A DNA stretch of 64,000 nt, taken from Ricordea florida. Taxonomy: Eukaryota > Cnidaria > Anthozoa > Corallimorpharia > Ricordeidae. The translations under genes and the position numbers were made by a program. The stretch spans positions 627,297 through 691,296 of the forward strand of contig OX453285.1 in NCBI GenBank assembly GCA_949710005.1, written 5' to 3'. The notes below the pieces were generated by a model. That model saw nothing but the letters and a program-made list of their open reading frames with translations. It ran no database searches and was not told where the DNA came from. Of this stretch, positions 11,508 through 24,500 are shown one piece after another (position 1 is the first letter of the stretch; each line of letters begins with the position of its first letter).

Positions 11508-14500
11508 TCATACTCGTCCCTTAAACGATCTGCAGCAGTTAAAACAGGAAGTCTTCATTCTTTGCCATTTTTCTGGATTACGCCGGAAGTAGACAGCTGT
11601 TCCACCAATCAGAACCACGGCAATTAAACAGGAGATCACAATCCCAGCAATGGCTCCTTTGTTGGGCATAGTACGAGCAACATACACACCACCTATAACA
11701 ACATGACAGTCAGCTGTTAAGAGGAGACTTGACTTTTCCTATGCTGTGCTAACGCATCCACCCTTCCCTAACAAATGCGTAGTAGACCACAAATTGATAC
11801 ACTGTTCAAAGAATTTTTCGTGACCTTATCATGGTTCATACAGTTTTTTTTGCGAAAAAAAAAATCAAGGACTTTTCAGGGGCTAAAATCATTTTTCAAG
11901 GACTTTTTTCCCTCTGCAATTTACAAACCTGCGTAAAATGTTCATAGACACAATCAGACTAGAGACTATTATTTGAGATTTTGCAAACTTGAATTTATGT
12001 TTCCATACAAGTCAGCTGACTCTTGCCTTTCCTCCTTGGCAGTTTTTTTTAAGTGAATTGGCTTGTGTGACAAAGTTAATTTTCCTGTGGCTTCTGTTTT
12101 CATGCAAAATTCATCTGCGGTTTCAGTAAGACACTATATCGGAATTTATTCTTGCTCGCATGCTCCCCCAGGGAATTTTGACATTTAGAATCACGAAAAT
12201 ACGATTTCCAGCATTCTGGTGCCCCAAGTTAAGCGCCAAAGATCCCACAGTTAAGAGCTAAAAACGGCAGTTTCTACTCATTTTCCTGTGTTGATAATCG
12301 AGGCAGATATGTCACCAGTCTTTCTCTTCTGTCCATTCAACAAGGAGGACAGCGAACCAATCGTATTGTTGATCGAATTGTTAGAGCTTGTTACAAAAAT
12401 CACCCAACAGCCAAAAAGGAGACAAAATATCAAAAGAAAAACCTTCACTGAAGACTGCCTTTAGAACATATTCAATGTTTTCCAAAAACACGCCGGCAAA
12501 ATCCGGGAGGTGAAATGGCCATAGTAACCGGCTTGGTTGTGGAGAGTAGCCATCGGAGTTCGCCGGTTGCCGGCTTCTAATGAAATCCCTGGCCAGGCTT
12601 TAATCTTCCCTGTTTGCCTAGCAATGCTTTCTCTAATGAAGGTTAATTTTATTCAAGGAGCTTTCAAAAATATTCAAGGACTACGGTGGAAAATTCAAGG
12701 ACTTTTCAAGGATATCCCAAAACTTTCTAATTTTCAAGGACTTTTCAAGGCCCGTGCGAACCACGCAAGTTACTGTAAAACGAAGGCACCAAAGAATGGT
12801 CTCACTGCATGGTTTGATCCACAGATGAAAAAGCTAGAACCACACTGTATAGTAAAACAAACAGTACCACAGTACAGTAATGTTCAGTAGCTTTACAAAG
12901 AATGGTCACACTGCATGGGTTGATCCACAGATCAAAAAGATAGAACCACATTGTATAGTAGAACAAACAGTACCACAGTACAGTACTGTTCGGTAGCTTT
13001 ACAAAAATGGTCACACTGCATGGTTTGATCCAGAGATGGAAAAGATAGAACCACACTGTATAGTAAAAAAAACAGTACCACTGTACAGACTGTTCAGTAG
13101 CCGTTTACACAGAATGGTCACACTGCATGGTTTGATCCACAGATGGAAAAGCTAAAACCACACTGTATATTAAATCAACCAGTACCAAAGTACAGTACTG
13201 TTAAGTTGTTTACCTTGATCGGTCTTGACAGTTGCAAATCCATCATCAATCTCAGAATCGACCTTGTACCAAGTCTTCCAGTTCGCAGCATCAGACGAAC
13301 GGAAGAACTGAATAGTGGAAGTTGGGCTCGAGTCAACGTTCATACCGATGGTAAAAGTCTTATCTGTCTGCAGAGACTGGGGATTAACAATCATAAAGCT
13401 GCTGGCATAGCCACTACCAACACCCATTTTACCATCTTTGTTTTTCATCACTTCTTCACCGTCATCCGAGGAAAGAACTTCCACGCTGATTGTCTGTAGC
13501 TGTGAGAGTGCGCCAGCTTCAAAACTGACATGCTGACCACTATACAAACAGAAAAAAAAATCAAATTTATTGGAAATGGCAGGGGAGGAGTAAAGAGTAG
13601 AATTCTGTCTTCAGTTTCTCTGTATTCATTCGACCATTTCACGAAATTCACCGGACAATTTCTCGGCATCCGTTCGACCTATTTTCGGTCTTTAACTCAG
13701 TATCACAATAGCTACTTACTCTTGGAAGGTAATACTCCCGCCAGTTCTACCGATCTTCTTATCAACACGGTCACTGTGTGACACTATAATGCGTCCCTTC
13801 TGACTGCGGTTGGAGAAATTGTTATTCCTTGTGCTCATGTAGTGATATGTATTGACACCTGTCACTTTTTTAGGTCCCAAGTCAAAGTATGTTCCTGCAT
13901 CATCTAACTCTGACATTTCACCGCCAAGTTGAACTGAAATGACAAAAGTCAAACTTGTCACGACACCAGAAAGTAGAGTCATTATTCTCAGGCTTGCTTG
14001 ATAAAATATATTAGAAATTGCAGAAAACAGTCGAACTTCTACAAACTGACAGACAGTCTTATGCCTCATTCACACCAACGAGTCATGTTTAGTTAAACCA
14101 GGTTTTAAAACGTGAAAATTGGTAACCGAACATGGACTTTTACACACACAAGATTCAAATCAACTTTAACATGTTCTTTCTATTTGAACTAACTCTGTAC
14201 TCGACAACGTCAGTAAACAGCTTTTATAAAGAAAACAATTTTAAACCGTGTTTAACTAAACAGCATTTAAACATGTTAAGGCTTTAACCTGAACGGGGTC
14301 TTAGAAAAAAGCTGGAATACACTGACAAGACAGCTGAAAATGCGACGCGGGCGCAGCGGGGAATTTTGAACGAAATTCGAGGTGTTTGATATGTAATAGA
14401 AAATATGCATTGAGAGTTTGATACAGCGTCCGGATTATTATTACAATTCTGCTCTGCTGCACGTCGTATTCTTATTTTTTTCTCGTTGTATTATCTGTGA

Positions 14501-14950
14501 TGAAACATTGAAACTCATGTTTGATATAACAAATCAGTAACAGTCACGAAAACATTCCAAAGGATGAATTAATGATGGAAAGAGCGAAAAATGTTCTAAC
14601 CGATTTCCAAACATGTCAATGTGTGTGTTTCCTTTGTTTATGTTGTAAGGATTACTGATGGATTTGAGAAGTAAATTAGTAATGGTAATAGGACTGAGTG
14701 GAGTCCAATTCTGGCTGTAATCATACAAGTGATTAACAAAATCGGACGACCGCGTAGCGGGAGTCCGATTTTGTTAATCACGAGTATGATTGCAGACCGA
14801 ATTGGACGACACAAAGTCTTATTACCAATTAATCATAACTGTAACAAAATTTGTGATGTATAAACTTTTTTTTTTAATCAAAACAAAGGAAATTCCAAGA
14901 TTTTTAATACTAGCAGTGAAAAAAAAGCCATTTAAGCGCGCGCGTGATGG

Positions 14951-14985
<35 letters not shown>

Positions 14986-17900
14986 TGTCTTATTTAACTG
15001 TCCTATTAAGGCTGAAATCAGGCCATTTGATAGCCAATCAGATTTGAGAATTTTGTTATAGTTATGATTAAGGAGAGAATGTCACTTACAGTTGTCAAGT
15101 ACAGCCAAATGATGAAGGCTTGTCTTATCCAAACCAAGAAAGTTCGCGTCTCCCAGGATTGTGGGATAGTTTTTACCCCACACATTATTACTCAGCATAA
15201 CCACGTTTGATCGATCAGTTCCTGCTTTTCCTTGTCCATCGTTGTTGTTAGGGTTCGTATTTGACCCTGTCCATCTAATTTTGAACAAGAAGCAAAATCA
15301 GCACCTCCGTTAGCAACCAGGTTTCATGGTTGTACTGCGTTGCTGGATCAACGCTAGTGTAAGTTTAACAATACTAAGGCTTAGGCAGTGAACCGCCGCC
15401 CGGTTAGCTCAGTTGGTAGAGTGCCGGCCTGTCGAGCGGGAGGTCGTGAGTTCAAACCTCGGCTGGACCAACACTCAAGGTCTTAAAATAACTGCGGAGA
15501 ATGTGTTGCCTTTGTTACGACATCTACAAATGGTCAAAATCTTCTCGGATAAGGACGAAACCGTAGGCCCCGTCCCACAGCACTGCGTTCTTGTGGGACG
15601 TTAAAGGTCCCACAACACCGTTCGAAAAGAGTAGGCGACGTAGACTCCGGTGTTGTGGTCGACCTTTATAAACAAAACTTTAATTGTAATTACTTGATAA
15701 AAGAATTGATGTAATATCCATATGAAAAGGTGCGCTATACAAATTCATTATCATGAGGTAAAAGCTCGGGATAAAGCCCTGGTTATGGCACTGTACTGCT
15801 TCCTTAGAAAAGAAACTTAACTCCATACTGTAACAATACTCCAGGGTGCTTCATGGCTTATATGTGCCTTTAACAAAGAATACTGTCACTCCCCCCTGGA
15901 TTGGGTGATAGTGCGTTGTTTAGTTACTCCCGGCGTTATATCGCCGTAACAAACTATACATCTGGATATCATTTACGAGTGCTATGGGAGGGGAGGTTAA
16001 GTCTGGTCAGGCCGAAGCAAAGGGACGAACGTAGACTCACTGAAAATGAACATAATCTTCGTTCCTGACAAACAGTGTATTTGGTACAAAGTCGTACTCC
16101 ACTCCGGGGTAAACTTGCACTATGTTGCCCCTCTTACCACGCACGTTCACATTATGAATTGTCACGCCCTCCAGGTCACCGGGCCGCTGACGAATAGCGA
16201 ACGTATGAGACCTACAACAAAAATACTGGGAGTTAACACCACTGAACAAGCAATAATACACTTTGATTGATTACTCACTAAGGAAGCAAGTGTAACAATG
16301 CAACCAGTAAGCTTAACTTTATGCTGACCGAAATTATTTCCTGGAGAGTTTTTCCTTCATAGTTACCAACGACATGTCAAGAACAGAACCTCTGGTTTGA
16401 TAACAAATCGTTTAATAAACACATTTTTGCCTTTCTGAATTTGAATAATCTACTACACGTCCCATCCGTCTAGATAAGCTTATGCTATTCGCGGGTTAGT
16501 GTATCTTTTGTTAGTTGTTAGGTAAATGCGCAGCTCTTTCTCTTTTGGGTTATCGAAGACAGACAAGTCGTCTTAACCACTGCGCCATCATTGCTTCCAT
16601 CACGTTCTAGTTGTAATTCTCCTCAGTGAGAACCATGCACTTCCTCATATTTTAGTTTGGAGAATATGATGTTGTATCAATGCAATATTGCTGATTTTCC
16701 TAATTGTCACAATTTGTTTGCTTGTTAATGCATTGGTATTGTACGGAGAAGTTCTATATCAAACAATGCTGCGAGTAAAAGGGTTCCCATCTTACCTATC
16801 CTGAAAGGTTCGTCCGTACTGATTAGTATTAATGGCTAGTCTAAGCTTCATGTCCTTGTTACCCACTGTAGGAAAAAGCTCAACCTCTGGATTCTGTTTG
16901 TAGACGTAGCCTCGGGCTGCAGCTACAGTGCTGTTCATCCCAAACCTCTCCCCAATATCAAGCTTAGTAACAGGTCTTTTGTTCAGAGAGCTGTTCACTG
17001 AAGAATCCCAACCATCAAACTCACCAGTGGAGATGTTGTACCTGAAAAAGTAGGAATCATTTTAATTTAACACCTCACTAGCCCTTGACTGATGATAACT
17101 GCCAACTTTTTATAACTTATGCTCACACATACTAAACTCCTGTTACATTGGGTGATTCAATCCAAGCAACGTTAATAGGCTTGTTATAGTTAATAGTAGC
17201 AAGTGAATAGTTTTGCTTCATCTAGTTCATACACTGTATCATGGCTTATTTATAACTTGTAGATACTTGCTTTTAGAGCCATACTAAGATTTAAGACTAT
17301 TGGTAAATAACTTGAAGAAATCATGATCATATTAAACTGGTTTGATAAGTGAAATCTTATTTAGCAAGTGGACTATTAGCTGGTAGCACTTGCAATGCAC
17401 ACTTCAGATGCTATAACATCACCTTATACGCAGAATGCATTTCTCTTCATCCAAGTCTGGGAGAGTCCAGTTGTAGTTGTTGGCATAGCCTCCCATTCCA
17501 TTACCAAGGTGATTGTCACGTGACCAGTCACTTTTCCTACACTCTGGGGCTGGAAGATCATGTGATGGAAATTTCTTCCAAACTGCCTGGGTTCCATTCC
17601 CTGGAGGGTAGCGAAATTTCTGTGGAGGAATAAAAAATTCCATTCAAGCTCTGGAGTATTATCCATTACATAATAAATCAAAAACCAAAAGTAAACCAGT
17701 TAGTTGAACCAACAGATTTTCTTGGCATGCAATTAATTTCACTACACTATGGGATAGCACTGCTATCTTGACTGATTTATGTTTACTGCCATCCTTGAAA
17801 GAACCAGGTAACTGTGCAGTACCTTACAATCCTCTTCGTTGTTAGGTATAACATAATTTCTCCATTTCTTGAACTTCAGATAAGCTTCAGGTACTTCACA

Positions 17901-20900
17901 AGCCCATCTTCCTTTGACATTTTCACTTTCTGCTTTGTACATTTCACATCTCGAAGCATTGTTCGTCAACACTGCAATATCCTTGGAAAGAAAGACAAAC
18001 AATATTGCTATAGTGAACACAAAAAAGCCCGCAACTTAAAGAATAACTATTTTGCAAAGATAATTGTACTTCCAAGACGTTTTTGCCTGGGAAAATCTGT
18101 TCACACCCTTAAGGGAGGGGAGGGTGGGGTTAGACTGATGGTAGAGGCAAGACACAGCTGTTCTTACCTACCATGGGGTGGGGAATTAAAAAGGGTAGTG
18201 TCTCTTTCTCCAGCAGAAGGGTAAGGGTACATACAGCTTTCTTTACCTTCCATGGACTGGGTACCAGTAAGAGATGAAGTCTTTTAATTTTGTTCAGGAG
18301 TGTAGCAGGGGTGCAAATGTTCTTACCTTCCATGGGGTGGGGTGCCAGTAAGGATAGTAGTCTCTTTCCTCTGGACATTCATATCCTCTCCTTGTTCCAC
18401 CAGGGTTCTGTCTTGTAGACCTGGCTGAGGTCTTCAGTAACTGAACAAATTTTGACAGCAGTGTTTTTTAATCAAGAACAACTATGAAAGAGAGGAGTTT
18501 GGGAACTTGCCTCTCCTAATCAAACTTAAGTGTAGGGATTTAAACTGGTTTTTAACTTAAAATAACGGCCAACTACAGAGGACGTCCTTAGACAAATATT
18601 CATGTACATCTTCAAACCAAGTACAAACTGGTTATTGTTTTTGTACATACCTGGTCAGCAGCAAATAAACCAGCATTTCTACGTCTATATTTACAATTCA
18701 TGTAGTAATCATAATCTTCATGCATTCCATATCTGCAAGGAAACAAAGTTAACAACACATTATTATCAAATCAATTTGGTCTCTGACAAAAGGCTAGAAA
18801 GGAATGACATGTCATCCTGGCATCTTTATTATCCCATCCCAGGTGGTTTGACTTGAATTAACAAAAAAACGTCTTTGGGAATTAACTAAAGACAACTTCT
18901 ACTCAGATCTTGGTGGTTGTGGTTGAGGAGGTATGGGGGAAAATAAACCATTTTAAGCTCAAAGATCTTTGTTGAAGCTGATTCAACTAGGTTGATTCAA
19001 CTATCTTTGTTGAAGCTGATTCAACTAGGTACAATTTCAGTTTGACTATATCTGTATGTGGTTCATTTTAACTTGTGTTACGTTCATCTCCCATACACTG
19101 CTAGTGATCTCCCAAAGGATGAAATTGGTCTCAATGCTGTATGCACACTCTTTGCAGGAAAGCCTTCAACTGTTGGCACTTACCTAACATCGCTATTACA
19201 GTCATAATTTTGACATAATACAGGATTGTCAGGAATGGTCCTACAAAATAATAAGAGAACTACAATTTTACTCAACAAGCAAGTGCTAAAATATGCTTAT
19301 GTATGGCCAATTTATTATAATTTATCCACATAATATAAACAAACTTTGATGGATTGAGACTTCAACTTACGACGTTGTGATTCCATCTCTTACTCTATTT
19401 CCACACATGTATTGAAGGATTATTTCACAGTGATTGTTTGGGTCTGCACAGGAGTGTTGGTTGGTCCTGCAATGCAAACAGTTTCATACAATTATGAAGA
19501 CATCAACCTTCTCTCTCAAGTGATCAAGATGGAACTTCTCTTTGTAATGCCAATACATTATGAAGCAAAGTGATGATCAGTATTTGCCAAAAGATGAAAT
19601 CAATTACTGATCCACATCAAATTCTCTCAACTAAATTACAAAAGATTGTAAAATTGCGTTCAATAAGGAGAATTGCTAGTCAGAACTTGGAACTGAAAAG
19701 GTTAAATACTGCATCTATATTATTATAGAAAGAAGAAACAAGTCCCAAAGAAGATGACCAAACTGCATACTAAAAAGAACACTATGAAAGCACTACCCTC
19801 TTTACTTTTTCCAGAAAGCAGGTGGCTTTGAAGTGTGAATAACTGGCTCTTTTAAGCTAGCTGCAAGGCCATCTAACCCTGATAAACTATTGCTAATTTT
19901 TACCAGGAAAGCTGACTCAAAAGTGTGAGTAGTAGCGTTTGCCTGTCAGCATATAGTCACTACCATAGCCAAATTAGCTACTGCATGGTACTTTTAAAGT
20001 TACAGCAACACTAACCACTCAATGGACAACACTGAACCAGCATAGTAATACAACTTTCCAACATTGTATCCACCACGATTGTTGTTTTGAGAGTCAAATA
20101 GTCTGAAATTGAAGTTTATCAAACAAGGATCAAATTGTTACAAAATAAACTAAATTGAAAACAATTCACGGGTGGTGATTGCTAAAATAGGTAAATGTGA
20201 AACGGGTAATTAAAATTTCTATACTCAGCTGGACCTGTTTGCATTGTTGCGCTCCCTCCTAGCTTCATCAAGACGGTTATTGCATCCTCTAACAATTAAG
20301 AGTAATAAATAAATTGTGAGAGACATTTCTTCTAATACTTTTCCTCTTTAACAAAATATAACTTCTGAAAGTGCAAAGGGTCGTAGGAAGGTCTGATATT
20401 TCTACAGGAGCCTACAAATAATTATATTAGTTCAAAAATAGTGGAGGCGGAGGTATATGTAAGCAAGCTGATTCAGCAAAGACAGTGCAAGGTCATGTAC
20501 GAGAGAATGCGAAAACAGTGCACACAAATCAAGCAGACATCACAATTTTTGAAGATCGAACAGCGCGTTTCTAAAGGAATGGTCATCTAAAAAGGGTTTT
20601 TCTAGAGGGTGGACCCCTTTTGGAAGAAAATGTTTATATAGAATGAAGCGTTTCATTTATGTTTAGATTTAAAATTTCATAAGTTTTGGTTAGACGCATT
20701 TAATGACAAGATCTTCACCTAAACTAAAGCAAAACTAATTTTGTCTCAGAGTAGTACTGAAGACAAAACTGGCCTTGCCAGAGGGGACGAAACAGGATGG
20801 GTAAATCAGTTGATGTATCGCAGCAGAGGCGTCCATCTTTGATAACATTTCAATTTCTGCAATACGGAAAGACTGTTTATTACCCCATTCACAAAGCAAA

Positions 20901-21119
20901 TTGGAGATTGGTCCTGTGCTAAACACGGCAGGACTGTATTTAACCCTACTGTAAATGTGCGCCAGCAAAGTTTCACATCAAACAGTTAAAACCTGGGCTA
21001 GAATGCAAGGCTAAGTACCACATTCAAACAAAAACTGTCCGTTCCTACCTGGGATTGTGCATGTATATATCTGCAACTACTGCACTAAACAGAAACGACA
21101 AGACCACTGCAGAATTCAT
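11508..21119 (-). CDS. DD3-3-like secreted/type I membrane protein
   Basis: A 15-exon model with consistent phases giving 747 aa. Exons, 5' to 3': 21049-21119, 20235-20288, 20016-20102, 19371-19466, 19184-19240, 18651-18732, 18327-18440, 17823-17981, 17423-17619, 16796-17041, 16041-16211, 15090-15274, 13720-13933, 13214-13539, 11508-11692. The N-terminus is a signal peptide ([15 protein letters not shown]) followed by [19 protein letters not shown]. The ectodomain is Cys- and Tyr-rich in its first third and has many N-x-S/T sites; blocks such as [13 protein letters not shown] and [10 protein letters not shown] match my memory of the Dictyostelium DD3-3 protein and its animal relatives. A single membrane helix near the C-terminus ([18 protein letters not shown]) is followed by a short basic, Cys-containing tail. 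Molecular function is not known to me. It starts divergently, 420 bp from SLC25A26. Confidence 0.88.
11815..12770. repeat. Intronic 'ttcaaggactttt' repeat element
   Basis: Within the last intron of the DD3-3-like gene, 'caaggacttttc' words occur near 11870 and 11900 and again four times in 12655-12750, bracketing ~700 bp of unrelated sequence. It looks like a decayed interspersed element with iterated ends. No coding content. Confidence 0.4.
12776..13205 (-). repeat. 106-bp tandem repeat (about 4 copies)
   Basis: The word 'ctgcatgg' marks the unit at 12805, 12911, 13016 and 13123, spacing 105-107 bp. The sequence is the reverse complement of the repeat at 215-540. The array lies in the last intron of the DD3-3-like gene and ends ~10 bp from an exon boundary at 13214. 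Confidence 0.85.
14700..14808. repeat. Palindromic fold-back element
   Basis: 'gattaacaaaatcggac' and its inverse 'gtccgattttgttaatc' flank a short GC loop (gaccgcgtagcggga). Outside these, 'gtccaattctg.ctgtaatcat' pairs with 'atgattgcagaccgaattggac', so the stem extends about 45 bp per arm. It lies in an intron. Confidence 0.75.
15395..15755 (+). repeat. tRNA-derived SINE
   Basis: It starts with a tRNA-like head: 'ggttagctcagttggtagag' (box A) and 'gagttcaaacctc' (box B), with 'ctgtcga' in the anticodon position. The body 'caacactcaaggtctt...ttctcggataaggac' is shared with the copy at 49371. The tail 'gcgctatacaaattcattatc' is typical of SINE 3' ends. It sits in an intron of the DD3-3-like gene. 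Confidence 0.8.
15770..15985 (-). repeat. SINE body fragment
   Basis: Words such as 'ttagaaaagaaacttaactcc', 'ccctggattgggtgatag' and 'ggcgttatatcgcc' resemble, in rearranged form, the SINE at 4690-4910. The tRNA head is missing or decayed. Confidence 0.4.
18161..18371 (-). repeat. ~80-bp tandem duplication of an exon 3' end and splice donor
   Basis: Three copies of 'ttcttacctTccatgggg'-type sequence lie at about 18161, 18238 and 18320. The last is the genuine 3' end of exon 7 of the DD3-3-like gene (encoding YWHPTPWK plus donor). The two downstream copies are in the following intron and keep most of the donor consensus. Confidence 0.75.
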
Positions 21120-21539
21120 GTTTTTGTGTAGCCACTGTCCACCAGTTTGCGATGTCTCCGGAAACCAGCAAGCGACGGAAAAAAGATGTCGAAACCACTG
21201 TTTATACTGACCCAGTTGAATACCAAATATGGGTATCAGTACTCACTTCCGGGAGGATGACATAATTCTTTTTCGATTATCGAGGACACATATCTCAGGA
21301 TAAATACATGACGGAGTTGACGGCCAAGAAAATGGCCGACGGTAGAGGGCATGCGACAAGGCCTGCTACAGTGGTTTGTGCAAATTTTCGGAATGATTTG
21401 ATGATGGACCATTAAACGACATTTTTAAGAACTTATTCAACACTTTTTAGGTATTGTTGTTATGCTACCAAAATAATGCGGAAGCTTGATTTTAATGTAT
21501 TCTCTTTAGAATTTGTAGCGGCTTTGAAGAGAACGGCAG
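21120..21539. promoter_or_regulatory. Shared divergent promoter region
   Basis: Only 420 bp separate the start codons of the DD3-3-like gene (minus) and SLC25A26 (plus), so both promoters must lie largely here unless 5' introns exist. No TATA box at a convincing distance was identified. Confidence 0.5.
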
Positions 21540-24500
21540 ATGACGGAAGACAAGCCCGTTCCTTTCCATGTTTCCCTTCTGGTGAGCCGTTTATGCTAGG
21601 ATTCTTATTGGATGGATGCATAGTGAGAATTTCTAACTGAATTGTCAAATTCTGCTCTTTTAAAGTTAACAAATGGTCATAAGTATGTTGGGAGAATCTA
21701 ACACTTGATCAGTGGTTACTCCTTACTCTCAAGATCTGAGTAGTAATTCTCCTTAGTGAGTGCATTCACTTCCTCATTGGTTGGTAGATTTTTGGTTTAA
21801 TTTAACCCTTTAACTCCCAAGGGGTCTCCCTTTGACGAGTAAAATCGTCTTGCGTTAGCCAGAGTAAAGTCTACAAAGTCACTCTTAGAAAGGAAAGGGT
21901 TAATCTATTTTACACTTGCTGGTTAACGGAAGTCATGACGGCAAGATTTCTGCATAGGTCCCTCCTCATTATGCATGCAGCAGATGAATTGTTTAAGGTA
22001 ATGCACATGTAAACATTTCTTGTTATTGCAGAATGAAACAGTATAGCTACAGCATGCATTATGAAGTAGGGACCTGTGCGGAAATCATTCCGAATCTAAC
22101 ACTTGATCAGTGGTTATTCCTTACTTTCAAGATCTGTGAAGTAATTCTCCTTAGTTATTGCATTCACTTCCTCGTTGATTAGTAGATTTTTTGTTTAATT
22201 TAACCCTTTAACCCCTAAGGAGTCTCCCTTTGATGTGTAAAATTGTCTTGCATTACCCAGAGTAAAATCTACAAAATCACTCTTAGAAGGGAAAGGGTTA
22301 ATCTAGTTTACACTTGCTGGTTAACAGCAGTCATGACTTTTGAAACATAAGGGAAATTAGTCATCATATTCATAAAAGGCACAATCCACATCATAAATTT
22401 TAAATTATTTTATGCATTAAGTTTCCCTTCGATTGTCACTTCTGAATGTATGATTTTTCAGGCTGGTGGAATCGCTGGAACTGCTGTTGATGTCATACTG
22501 TTCCCTTTGGACACACTGAAAACAAGGCTTCAATCAGCAGAAGGTTTTGTTAAATCTGGAGGATTTCGAGGAATTTACTCTGGAATAGCTTCAGCTGCAA
22601 GTGGGTCTGCTCCTGCAGGTATGGAGCAGTTTACTTATCAATAGCATGTTATTCATCTGCAGTTATGATTAAGTGTTAACATAGTAATTATATCATTATT
22701 TTTCAGCTGACATAATAACGGGAGGTGATGTATTATGTATGTCTTCCTTTCTTAAATTTATAGCAGTTTAGTAGTGGTTCAATTGAACAGTAACTATTGG
22801 ATGGTTTTCTTTTTCATTAAATATATAAGTAACAAGAGCACTCCAAGAGCGCAGACCTCCGCCAGCAGCCACCATTTTGAAAGCGCTACACCATACTACT
22901 GGGGAATAATCTGGTTGAGTGATTATACCCAAGGGGCAGTGAGTAGGGCTCATAGAAACAGCTCTGTTTTGGTTGAGTGACTACACCCAAGGGCAGTGAA
23001 AATCATTTTTTCCATGACCTTGAGCTTGACCTTTGACCTTTGACCTAGATACCCTAAAATTAAATCAGTTGTAAGTTAGATCATAGCCCATGTTTTGACC
23101 AAGTTTGGTGATGATTGGTTGAGCGATGTGGACGCAAGGCTGCTAACATACAAACAAATGCTGGTGAGAACATAACCTCCGTCCAACTCCGTTGGCGGAG
23201 ATAATAATTGTTGTGAATACTGATGAGGACAGGAGCATATTAAGCTTGCATAAAATTTTGCTCAACAGTTGATTGATTTTAAACTGAACATCATCATTGT
23301 TTTATCATTTTGTTTTCCAGCTGCTATATTCTTTTGTTCATATGAACTGACAAAAAACTTGCTCAAGCCATGTGTTCCATCAACATATTTTCCAATGGTC
23401 CATATGTTTGCAGCAACTGTGGGTGAGGTGGTAAGTGTATGTGTTGTGGTTATGTTTTATCCTTGGTTCCAATTTGGTTTTCTTTTGTTTTGGTTATGGT
23501 AATTTGATGATAATGAGTTTAAAACAAAGGAAAATAAATTTTGAACCAAGGATAAAATTGAACCGCAACATATGTTCCTTTCTCTGGCACTGTGAAGTTT
23601 AAACAATGACTGGATATTAAAAATAGCACTATTATACAAGTAGAGTATGTTAGTTTTAGTACCACAAAATGATAAAAAAAGCTGACATTTTGAGTGTTCC
23701 TCAGAATTACAGTAAAAAGGGCTGATGCTTGAAATAGTCACCTCTTTTATCTTCAGATGTGATAGCTTACCTTTACCTTAACTCTTTGGATGACTCCAGT
23801 ATTGTGAACTGCTCATATTTTACTTGCTATTGGACCTGTTATAATGTCATACTTTAAATTTGCAGGTGTCACTTGTGGTCAGAATTCCATTTGAGGTGGT
23901 AAAACAGCGTGCACAAGCCTATACAAACATGAACAGCCAACAAGCTTTGAAGTATACTCTTTTGCAAGAGGTGAGTGAGCTTTGTGATTTTGGTGATACT
24001 GGTATTAAAATTTGATATTAATTAATAATACAAAATCTGACCTGCTTGAAGAAGGTCCTAGAGTGAATAGAAATGATTAACTAACTTGCCTTTTTCTTCT
24101 CAATTATCATTATTAGCAAGTACTTCTCAAACTTGATAATGCAGAGATAACAGTGAGGAAAACAAGGCACTGGGGCATGTTTTGGAATTGGATGAAATAA
24201 AACAGGCCTTTGTTTGCACAGTAGAAATCTGCACAAACTGGAAATACCACCCAATATTATTTGAATGAGTTACCATATTGCTCTACTCTTTTGAGGGATG
24301 TAATGCTGTTATTCAATTATGTTTAGGGGCCTCGTGGATTGTACAGAGGGTACTGGAACACTCTTTGGCGTGAGGTAATTTTACAATTACCATTAAATGT
24401 TTTTAATTTGTATTCAAGTTCTATCAAGGGCAAGGTTTTTAGGAAACCATTTAACATCAACCCATGGTTAGCATTATCAATTATTATAATCTTTCGTACT

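Noticed and set aside
15395-15475. Possible functional tRNA (Asp-like anticodon GTC)
   Set aside because: The tRNA-like head continues into a SINE body shared with another copy at 49371 and has a SINE-type tail; treated as a SINE.
17814-18224. 136-codon plus ORF
   Set aside because: Antisense to well-supported exon 8 of the DD3-3-like gene.
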